Assembly (NCBI GenBank): GCA_028285495.1
Contig: JANQPB010000044.1
Location: forward strand, 62,001 to 126,000
DNA length: 64,000 bases
Direction: 5' to 3'
DNA from: Acidimicrobiales bacterium
GTDB lineage: Bacteria > Actinomycetota > Acidimicrobiia > Acidimicrobiales > SZUA-35
Shown: in pieces, positions 52,139 through 59,150 of the stretch
Position numbering within the stretch: the stretch's first letter is position 1
Layout of the letters: every line of letters begins with the position of its first letter
Notes under the pieces: generated by a model
Told to the model about the DNA's origin: nothing
What the model saw: the letters and a program-made list of their open reading frames with translations, nothing else
Databases searched by the model: none
Translations under genes and position numbers: made by a program

Positions 52139-52567
52139 TCACGGCGGCCCGTTCGCCGACGAGGATCCTGGCCCGAGCCTGCGTTGCCTGGCGTCGTCCA
52201 TCAGCCGCCGGAAGTTGTCACACTCGAGATGGCTGGGTGCCGGGCAGCGGGCCGCATGGCGGAGGTTGTCGCGGATCAGGATCAGCGACTCGATCGTGGC
52301 GTCGAGCTCGTCCGCCCTCGCCTCGAGCGTGGCCCGGTCGAGGTCGGGCGGGTCGCCGAGCGGCAGCATCGACGCGATCTCGTCGAGCGTGAACCCGGCG
52401 TCGCGACCGAGCCCGATCAGGGCCAGCCGGTCGAGGACGTCCTCGTCGTACTGCCGGCGGAGCCCTCGCCGCCCGACGGGCTCGATGAGACCCTTCGACT
52501 CGTAGTGATGGAGGGTGGCCGGCGTCAGGCCCGATCGCTCGACCACCTCGCCGATGTCGATGGCCAT
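52139..52567 (-). CDS. MerR-family transcriptional regulator
   Basis: The 142-residue regulator has a MerR helix-turn-helix at the start (DIGEVVERSGLTPATLHHYESKGLI, then RRQYDEDVLDRLALIGLGRDAGF) and a dimer coiled coil. A C-terminal CPAPSHLECDNF adds two cysteines 8 residues apart, near the place where MerR metal or redox sensors bind their ligand. It follows the methyltransferase gene by 44 bases on the same strand and may control it. The inducer is unknown. Confidence 0.85.
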   Translation of the reverse strand: MAIDIGEVVERSGLTPATLHHYESKGLIEPVGRRGLRRQYDEDVLDRLALIGLGRDAGFTLDEIASMLPLGDPPDLDRATLEARADELDATIESLILIRDNLRHAARCPAPSHLECDNFRRLMDDARQRRLGPGSSSANGPP

Positions 52568-52611
52568 GGCTCCCACCCTAGGTGCGGCTCGTCCGCGGTC
52601 CGGTTCGGTGA

Positions 52612-53241
52612 TCAGGTGTCGCGCTCGGGCTCGCGGGCGATCAGGTCGATGAGGGCGGACCGACCGACGTGACCGGTCCCCTCCTCGATGTCGGCGTCGT
52701 AGCTCGCCAGTCGCTCGATCTCCATCCCGGCGAACGCCGTGGTCAGCAGCTCCTCGGTGTAGAGGCACTCGACGAACGGCGGACCGCCGGTTCCGTAGGC
52801 GAGCTGCTCGGGCCGGTAGCCGTGCAGGAGCAGGCGCCCGCCCGGTCGTAGCGTCGACCGCAGACCGGCGAACACCTCGTCCCGCTGCTCGGGGCGGAGG
52901 AACTGGATGAAGACGGCGACGACCAGATCGTAGGCCTCCGGCTCCCACGGCCAGTCGAGCACGTCGGCAACCCGGACATCGACCGACACACCGCGCTCGG
53001 CCGCCAACGCCCGTGCCTTCGCCGCCCCGACCGAGGAGATGTCCATCGCCGTCACGTGCAGGCCCCGCTCGGCCAGGAACACCGAGTTGCGACCCTCGCC
53101 GTCGGCCACCACCAGTGCGGTCGCGCCGGCGGTCAGACGATCGACGTTGGCGGTGAGGAAGCCCGCCGGTCTGGTGCCGAACAGATAGCCGTCGGCCGAG
53201 TACCGCTCGTCCCAGACCGGCGCTTCGAACATGTCTGCCAT
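52612..53241 (-). CDS. Class I SAM-dependent methyltransferase (TehB-like)
   Basis: The 209-residue enzyme has a TehB/thiol-methyltransferase-like N-terminus (WDERYSADGYLFGTRPAGFL) and a Rossmann core: ALVVADGEGRNSVFLAERG for S-adenosylmethionine, AMDISSVG, VRVADVLDW and FIQFLRPEQR. Relatives methylate metalloids, thiols or small acids. The neighbouring MerR regulator fits a toxic-compound response. Substrate is unproven. Confidence 0.87.
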   Translation of the reverse strand: MADMFEAPVWDERYSADGYLFGTRPAGFLTANVDRLTAGATALVVADGEGRNSVFLAERGLHVTAMDISSVGAAKARALAAERGVSVDVRVADVLDWPWEPEAYDLVVAVFIQFLRPEQRDEVFAGLRSTLRPGGRLLLHGYRPEQLAYGTGGPPFVECLYTEELLTTAFAGMEIERLASYDADIEEGTGHVGRSALIDLIAREPERDT

Positions 53242-53315
53242 GGCTGCGATCGTGCCACCTCAGGTCGACCTGAGGTCAAGGGGCGGCCGACGGCGCCAGG
53301 TCACCCCGGCTCGGC

Positions 53316-53822
53316 TCAGCGGCCGAGGGGATGGGGCCCGTCGAGCCAACCGGTGGCCACCGAGCTGCCGTCGTCGTCGACGTAGCGCAGCCGGAACGTG
53401 GTCGGCGAGCGCAGGACGAACTCGAACGAGCCGGTGACGTCCGGCTCGGCCGAGTAGACGGCCCGTTCGGCGTTGCCGGGCTGCTCGAGCAGGATCTGCC
53501 CGCCGCTGACCGGCTCGACATGGCCGGTCACCCGGCCACCGAACACCTCGAACTCGATCTCGAGCCCACCGTAGGCGACGTAGGTCAACAGCCGCTCGGC
53601 GGTCTCGCCGCTGCGGACCGCGGCCAGCTCGGCGGTGGCCGAGTCGTGGGCCAGCGCGGCCTCGATCGTGTCGGTCATCACCAGGTCGTAGCCGGTCATC
53701 AGCATGGCGACGCGGTCACGGTCCGGTCCGTTCGGCTCGACCCCCGTCCGCAGCGCAACGGCCAGTTCCTCGGCCAACCGATCGTCGTCGTCGAACCAGG
53801 CTGCCGGTCGCTCGACGGTCAT
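53316..53822 (-). CDS. Small protein coupled to an ECF sigma factor
   Basis: This 168-residue acidic protein has no membrane segment. Its N-terminal half is helical (RLAEELAVALRTG, MLMTGYDLVMTDTIEAAL) and the C-terminal half is a run of beta strands (GGLEIEFEVFGGRVTGHVEP and further) like a small immunoglobulin or lipocalin-type sandwich. Its ATG overlaps the sigma factor stop in ATGA, so the two are made together. A soluble partner or regulator of the sigma factor is the natural guess, but it does not resemble zinc-binding anti-sigma domains. Confidence 0.75.
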   Translation of the reverse strand: MTVERPAAWFDDDDRLAEELAVALRTGVEPNGPDRDRVAMLMTGYDLVMTDTIEAALAHDSATAELAAVRSGETAERLLTYVAYGGLEIEFEVFGGRVTGHVEPVSGGQILLEQPGNAERAVYSAEPDVTGSFEFVLRSPTTFRLRYVDDDGSSVATGWLDGPHPLGR

Positions 53823-54418
53823 GTCGTCACCCCCATCAGGCGGCGCAGGTCGGCGAGACAGCGCTGCCGGGTCGGGCCGATCGAGCCGATCGGTCGGCCG
53901 GTCAGCTCGGCCACCTCGGCATAGCTGAGCGGTGGATCGGCGGCCAGCAGGCTCAGCAGCTCCCGGCACCGGTCGCCGAGCGACCGGAACGCGTCCCGCA
54001 GGGCCGAGCGTCGCTCGTCACCCTCGAGGCCGGCCAACTCGTCCGGCTGGTACGCCGTGCGGCCCTGGGCCTCGGCCTCCACGGTTGCCCGCTTGGCCAG
54101 GTCGGTCTGCCGGCCGGACGACCGGAACTGGTCGTTGAGGGCGTTGAGGGCGGTGCGATAGAGCCAGAAGCGGATGCTCTCCGGCTTGTGCAGCGCCCGC
54201 TCCGGGTCGTCGACCGCCTCCCGGAGATGCCGGAAGAACCGGAGCCAGGCCTCGGCCACGGCATCGTCGACCACCGTGGCCACGTTGGTCTTCGACCGGA
54301 GGTAGAGGACGAGATCGGCGTGGTGGCGCTCCACCAGGGCCTCGACGGCGGTTCGATCCCCGCCGACCGACCGCTTGTACAGCTCGCCGTCGCTCTCGTC
54401 TCCACTCAGCCGGGCCAT
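53819..54418 (-). CDS. ECF-type RNA polymerase sigma factor
   Basis: The 199-residue factor has sigma region 2 (ELYKRSVGGDRTAVEALVERHHADLVLYLRSKT, then VDDAVAEAWLRFFRHL), a polar linker, and region 4 (LGDRCRELLSLLAADPPLSYAEVAELTGRPIGSIGPTRQRCLADLRRL). The ATG at 54418 begins just before region 2; a GTG at 54484 with a GAGGTGG ribosome site and other upstream ATGs are alternatives. No transmembrane anti-sigma follows; the coupled gene encodes a soluble protein. Bases 54419-54653 hold its promoter region and no other gene. Confidence 0.88.
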   Translation of the reverse strand: MARLSGDESDGELYKRSVGGDRTAVEALVERHHADLVLYLRSKTNVATVVDDAVAEAWLRFFRHLREAVDDPERALHKPESIRFWLYRTALNALNDQFRSSGRQTDLAKRATVEAEAQGRTAYQPDELAGLEGDERRSALRDAFRSLGDRCRELLSLLAADPPLSYAEVAELTGRPIGSIGPTRQRCLADLRRLMGVTT

Positions 54419-54653
54419 GCAACCACCGCGGGTCATCATAGGTACCGCATCGAGCCCGCGAGGATTCTTCCACTCGATAATCACGGTCGCCCACCTCATC
54501 TCTCCTGCCGGAATCCCGACCCGGGGGCCGGACGGGAGCGGCACTGTCTTTTCTTGGCACGGTTTCGGCGTCCTGACCCTTTCAGGCGCCGTTAGCGAAC
54601 AGACGTGCCTCGGGCAACCGAAATACACGGCCGGATCGAACCGGCCGGTGCGC

Positions 54654-56303
54654 TCACGAGCCCCGGAGGGAGATCAGGCTCGGCTCGTAGCCGTCCGGAG
54701 CCTCGTAGCCCATGAGGTTGAAGACCGTTGCCGCCACGTTGGCCAGCCCGGCCCCGGCCGGCGGTGTCAGCTCGTACTGGCCGTCGAAGAGCGGGTCGAC
54801 GATCGTGAAGGGGACCGGGCTGAGGGTGTGCGACGTCTTCGGCGTCCGGGTGCCGTCGGCGGCCTCGGTGAACATGATGTCGGCGTTGCCGTGATCGGCG
54901 GTGTAGATCAGGATGCCGCCGAGCTCCTCGATGACGTCGATGAGCCGGGCCACGCTCTCGTCGAGCACCTCCATGGCCTCGATCGTGGCCCCGAGGTCGC
55001 CCGTGTGGCCGACCATGTCACCGTTGGGGAAGTTGATCCGCCCGAAGCGGTAGCGGCCGCTGCGGAGGTACTCGATCGTGGCGTCGGTGATCTCCCGGAC
55101 CTTCATGGCCGGGGTCTTGTTGAACTCGACGTTGTCGGATGGGATCTCGAGGTACGTCTCGAGCTCTGGGTCGATGTAGCCCGAGCGGTTGCCGTTCCAG
55201 AAGTAGGTGACGTGCCCGAACTTCTGGGTCTCGCTGACGGCAAAGCTGTGGACGCCCTCGGCGCACAGGTACTCGCCCATCGTCCGATCGATGGCCGGCG
55301 GGGCGACGAGGTATCGCTTCGGCACCAGCAGGTCGCCGTCGTACTGGAGCATCCCGGCGAACAGCACCTCGGGGTTGGGGCGGCCGTCGGCGGCGGTGCG
55401 ATCGAACACGTCGAAGTCGGGCTCCTCGTAGGCCCGGGAGATCTCGATGGCCCGGTCGCCCCGGAAGTTGAACAGCACGACGGCGTCGCCGTCGGCCATC
55501 GCCCCGACGGGCACACCGGTCGGGTCGGCGACCACGAACGCCGGGAGGTACTGGTCGCCGACGTCGGGTTGGTCGGCGTACATCGTCTCGACCGCCTCGG
55601 TGGCGGAGGCGAACATCCGACCCTCGCCGTGGGTGTGACACCGGTAGCCCCGCTCGACCATCGGCCAGTCGGCCTCGTAGCGGTCCATGGTGATCGTCAT
55701 CCGGCCGCCACCGGAGGCGATGCGGAAGTCCCGCTCGCCGTCGGCGTTGAGCTCGGCGAGCACCGCCTCGGTCGCCTCGACGTAGGTCAGGGCCGAGCGG
55801 GCCGGCACGTCACGACCGTCGAGCAGGATGTGGACCCTGGCCCGGGTCACCCCGGCGGTGGCGGCGGCCCGGAGCAGCGCGTAGAGGTGCTCGGTGTTGG
55901 CGTGCACGTTGCCGTCCGAGTGCAGCCCGAGCAGGTGCAGCGTGCCGGCGCGACCCCGCTCCATCAGCTGCCCCCACAGCTCGCCGTCGAACAGCACGCC
56001 GTCGTCGATCGCCCGGTTCACGAGCTTGGCCCCCTGGGCGAAGATCCGACCGGCACCGAGCGCATTGTGGCCGACCTCGCTGTTGCCCATGTCGTCGTCG
56101 CTCGGGAGGCCGACGGCCGTCCCGTGGGCCGCCAGCTCGGTTGCGCTCGTGCTGGCCGCGAGGCGGTCGAGCGTCGGGGTGTCGGCCTCGGTCACCGCGT
56201 TCGACGGGCCGGCCGGGGCGACGCCGACGCCGTCGGCGACCACGACCAGCACCGGACCGGGTCGGGGGGTGAACGACGGCAGCCGGCGGAGCGAGAGGTC
56301 CAT
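54654..56303 (-). CDS. gpmI: 2,3-bisphosphoglycerate-independent phosphoglycerate mutase
   Basis: GpmI interconverts 3- and 2-phosphoglycerate with two metal ions. The 549-residue product has the alkaline-phosphatase-fold metal site D24 (VVADGVG), the phospho-serine S75 in MGNSEVGHNALGAGR, HILLDGRDVPARSAL, and the second metal cluster in NFPNGDMVGHTGDL and YTADHGNAD. Most actinobacteria use the unrelated dPGM; iPGM as an alternative is notable. The length is slightly above the usual 510-515. Confidence 0.94.
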   Translation of the reverse strand: MDLSLRRLPSFTPRPGPVLVVVADGVGVAPAGPSNAVTEADTPTLDRLAASTSATELAAHGTAVGLPSDDDMGNSEVGHNALGAGRIFAQGAKLVNRAIDDGVLFDGELWGQLMERGRAGTLHLLGLHSDGNVHANTEHLYALLRAAATAGVTRARVHILLDGRDVPARSALTYVEATEAVLAELNADGERDFRIASGGGRMTITMDRYEADWPMVERGYRCHTHGEGRMFASATEAVETMYADQPDVGDQYLPAFVVADPTGVPVGAMADGDAVVLFNFRGDRAIEISRAYEEPDFDVFDRTAADGRPNPEVLFAGMLQYDGDLLVPKRYLVAPPAIDRTMGEYLCAEGVHSFAVSETQKFGHVTYFWNGNRSGYIDPELETYLEIPSDNVEFNKTPAMKVREITDATIEYLRSGRYRFGRINFPNGDMVGHTGDLGATIEAMEVLDESVARLIDVIEELGGILIYTADHGNADIMFTEAADGTRTPKTSHTLSPVPFTIVDPLFDGQYELTPPAGAGLANVAATVFNLMGYEAPDGYEPSLISLRGS

Positions 56304-56369
56304 GACCCCAGGATACGGGCGGGTCCGGCCCCCTCGGCTGGCCGGTCGGGCCCGGGCGTCCGATCGGGA

Positions 56370-57653
56370 TCACCCGGCGTCGACGAACAACAGGCTCCCC
56401 GGTCCCTCCGCCTCGAAGTCGCCGATCCAGCCGACCGTCCGCGGCGGCCCGTCGCCGGCCAGATCGGACAGCACGACCGTCGTGCCGAACCACTCGGCCA
56501 ACCAACGCCCGTCGGGTGAGATCGTCGGGCGGTCGCTGGCCCAGTTGTGCTCGATCCGACGGCCGGTGGCCAGCTCGAGCAGCTCCGAGGTGCCGTCGTC
56601 GCGGATCGAGTGGAGCCAGGCCCCGTCGGCGACGAGGTTGGCAACCCGGGGTCGGGCCCGCGGCAGTGGGCGGTCGATGGTCGTCCCATCGGCGGTCTCG
56701 ATCCAGCGGAGCTGACAGGACTCCTCGGCCGAGCAGCGCCCGACCAGGGCCGTCCCCCGGTCGTGGGCGAACAGCCGACCGTCGGCCACCTTGCGGAAGC
56801 CGTCCTCGCCCGAGAGGTACACGCCGTCCGGGCGGTTCGAGAAGAACGGCGCGGGCCGGACGACGTCGGCGACACCGCCGAGCGGATCCTCCCGCTGGCG
56901 AACGCCCTCGACCTCCGGGTGCAGGTCGGCGGGGATCCGCAGGCTGATCCGGTTGCGCACCACGTCGAACAGCTCCCACCGACCCGAGCCGACCTCCTCG
57001 TCCCGGTGGGGCTCGTCGGTCGACGGATCGAGGACCCACAGCAGGCCGGGCCCCGACCCGGGAGCGACCTGACCCCGCTTCCAGGTCAACGCCTGCTGGC
57101 CGGGATCGTCGAGCGGGACCCAGCCGACGATGCCCGCCTGTTCCTGATGGAGCACGAGCACCCGGCCGGTGGCCAGCACCGGGTGGGCCACCAGCCCGTA
57201 GCGGGTCAGCACCCCCGAGTCGAGGTCGACCGACTGCAGGGGACCGTCACCGCCGTAGAAGAGCAGGAGGTCGCTGACCTCGCCGAGGACGGGAGCGTCG
57301 GCCACCACGACCGGCACCGAGGTCGTCGGGGCCGGCAGGCGGGTGACCGACGGCGGTGGCACGGTGGTCGTCGTCGGCGCCGCGAGGTCGTCGGCGCCGT
57401 CGCCGGTGTCCGGTGGGGCGGCCCGGCCGAGCAGCCAGAGCAGTCCGACGACGACGGCTGCGCCGGCGACGGTGGCCAGCGTCGCCCGGCCCCGGCCCGG
57501 GTGACCCTCGACCAGACCGGTGGTCTCGACCGGATCCGCGGCGTCGTCCTGGCCCGAGGCCCCGAGCGGATCCCACACCGGACCCGCGTCGGCCCCCGAG
57601 TCGATCAGTTCGACCGGTGCGGGCGGCTCAGACGACCTCCGACCTGCGGCCAC
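56370..57653 (-). CDS. Membrane-anchored beta-propeller-like protein
   Basis: The 427-residue protein has a cytoplasmic Asp-rich N-terminus, one helix at about 58-76, a Thr/Pro-rich stalk (about 88-112) and an outer domain of repeated strands such as LLLFYGGDGPLQSVDLDSG, GRVLVLHQEQAGIVGW, DGVYLSGEDGFRKVADG and RPTISPDGRWLAEWFG, like a WD40/TolB propeller. A CSAEESC pair could form a disulfide. No enzyme motif is visible. It is 66 bases upstream of gpmI on the same strand and divergent from the glycine-cleavage genes. A surface sensor or binding role is only a guess. Confidence 0.65.
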   Translation of the reverse strand: MAAGRRSSEPPAPVELIDSGADAGPVWDPLGASGQDDAADPVETTGLVEGHPGRGRATLATVAGAAVVVGLLWLLGRAAPPDTGDGADDLAAPTTTTVPPPSVTRLPAPTTSVPVVVADAPVLGEVSDLLLFYGGDGPLQSVDLDSGVLTRYGLVAHPVLATGRVLVLHQEQAGIVGWVPLDDPGQQALTWKRGQVAPGSGPGLLWVLDPSTDEPHRDEEVGSGRWELFDVVRNRISLRIPADLHPEVEGVRQREDPLGGVADVVRPAPFFSNRPDGVYLSGEDGFRKVADGRLFAHDRGTALVGRCSAEESCQLRWIETADGTTIDRPLPRARPRVANLVADGAWLHSIRDDGTSELLELATGRRIEHNWASDRPTISPDGRWLAEWFGTTVVLSDLAGDGPPRTVGWIGDFEAEGPGSLLFVDAG

Positions 57654-57773
57654 GCCACGAGCTTAGGAGACGGCCTCCGGGCCAGGCTCGTCCGGGCCGT
57701 TCGGCGAACGGGCGCCGACCCCACCGGGACACACGTGGCGCAGCGCCTGCTACGCTCGACTCGTCGCAACCGA

Positions 57774-57988
57774 GCTGCGGGAGAGTGGCCACCGATCGAC
57801 GACCCGGTCGATCCGATCGATGGCCCGCCGAAGGAGCAACCGCCCCGGAAACTCTCAGGCACCGTGACCGCATCCCGGTGACAACTCTGGAGAGCGTCGG
57901 GTCCTCCCGGTGAGGCGCCCGGCCACCGAAGGGGAAAGGCCCGCCCGGCGGTCCGAATCTCTCAGGTATCGGGACAGAGGGGGCACCG
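57774..57988 (+). promoter_or_regulatory. Tandem glycine riboswitch
   Basis: Two glycine aptamers in series are recognised from their conserved cores. The first runs GCGGGAGAG through CCGAAGGAGCAA and AAACTCTCAGGCACC to CTCTGGAGAG. The second contains CACCGAAGGGG and AATCTCTCAGGTATC and ends in GACAGAGGGG. Glycine binding in this class normally turns on gcv genes. The likely -10 (TGCTACGCT) lies about 20 bases before it, and gcvT begins about 25 bases after it. Confidence 0.93.
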
Positions 57989-58013
57989 AAGCGGAACGCT
58001 GCCGGAGGTGCCG

Positions 58014-59144
58014 ATGTCCAACCAGGTCGAAGCGGGTGCGGGCCTGCGAACCACCCCGCTCCACGCGCTGCACGCCGAGCTGGGGGCCAAGCTGGTCGCC
58101 TTCGCCGGCTGGGAGATGCCGATCCAGTACGAGGACGGGGTGCTGGCCGAGCACGGCTGGTGCCGCTCGGCGGCCGGTCTGTTCGACGTGTCCCACATGG
58201 CCGTCGTCGATCTCGTCGGCGACGACCCGGCGGCCGCCCTCGAGCGGCTGACGCCGGCCGGCGTGACCACCCTGGCCGAGGGCCGCCAGCGCTACGGCCT
58301 GCTGCTGAACGACGACGGCGGCGTCGTCGACGACTTCATGGTCACCAACTGGGGCGACCGGCTGACGATGGTGGTCAACGCCTCCCGGCGGGCCGTCGAC
58401 CTGGCCATCCTGCGGGACGGTCTCGCCGGCGTCGACGTGATCGAGCGGACCGACGTTGCCCTGCTCGCCATCCAGGGGCCGGAGGCGGCGGCGGTCGTCA
58501 CCGGCATCGACCCCTCGCTCGATGGCTCGGTGTTCCTCGACAACCGCCCAGCCACCTTTGGAGGGATCGACGTCATGGCCGCCCGGGCCGGCTACACCGG
58601 CGAGGACGGGTTCGAGCTGGCCGTGCCGGCCGACCGGGCCGACGAGCTGGCCCGGCTGCTGCTCGACGATCCGCGGGTCCGTCCGGTCGGGCTCGGCGCC
58701 CGTGACACGCTCCGGCTGGAGGCCGGGCTCTGCCTCTACGGCAACGATCTCGACGAGACCACCAGCCCGGTCGAGGCCGACCTGGTGTGGAGCATGCCGA
58801 AGCGGCGACGGGAGGCCGGCGACTTCCCCGGCGCCGACCGCGTCACCGCCGAGCTGGCCGACGGCCCGACCCGGGTCCGGGTCGGTCTGCAACCCGAGGG
58901 CCGGCGCCCGGTCCGCGACGGGGCCGGCCTCCGCCCGGCCGACGACGCCGACCGCGACCCGGTCGGCGTCGTGTCGAGCGGGGGCTTCGGCCCGTCGGTC
59001 GACCGTCCGGTGGCCATGGGCTACGTGCCCCCGTCGCTCGCCGCCGATGGCACCGCCCTCATCGCCGACGTCCGCGGCAAGGACGTCCCCGTCACCGTCG
59101 CCCCCCTCCCCTTCGTCCCCCACCGCTACCAGCGAGGAGCCTGA
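58014..59144 (+). CDS. gcvT: Aminomethyltransferase (glycine cleavage T protein)
   Basis: GcvT transfers the methylene of glycine from H-protein lipoyl to tetrahydrofolate. The 376-residue protein has FAGWEMPIQY at the start, LFDVSHMAVVDL, the folate-binding GYTGEDGFEL and ARDTLRLEAGLCLYG. The ATG at 58014 has a perfect GGAGG six bases before it. It heads gcvT-gcvP under the glycine riboswitch. The gcvH gene, usually between or beside them, is missing. Confidence 0.95.
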   Translation: MSNQVEAGAGLRTTPLHALHAELGAKLVAFAGWEMPIQYEDGVLAEHGWCRSAAGLFDVSHMAVVDLVGDDPAAALERLTPAGVTTLAEGRQRYGLLLNDDGGVVDDFMVTNWGDRLTMVVNASRRAVDLAILRDGLAGVDVIERTDVALLAIQGPEAAAVVTGIDPSLDGSVFLDNRPATFGGIDVMAARAGYTGEDGFELAVPADRADELARLLLDDPRVRPVGLGARDTLRLEAGLCLYGNDLDETTSPVEADLVWSMPKRRREAGDFPGADRVTAELADGPTRVRVGLQPEGRRPVRDGAGLRPADDADRDPVGVVSSGGFGPSVDRPVAMGYVPPSLAADGTALIADVRGKDVPVTVAPLPFVPHRYQRGA

Positions 59145-59150
59145 CCCCCC

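Noticed and set aside
51930..52505. A plus-strand gene overlapping the MerR gene
   Set aside because: The 3' two-thirds are antisense to the MerR helix-turn-helix; only the first part is protein-like, and it changes frame.
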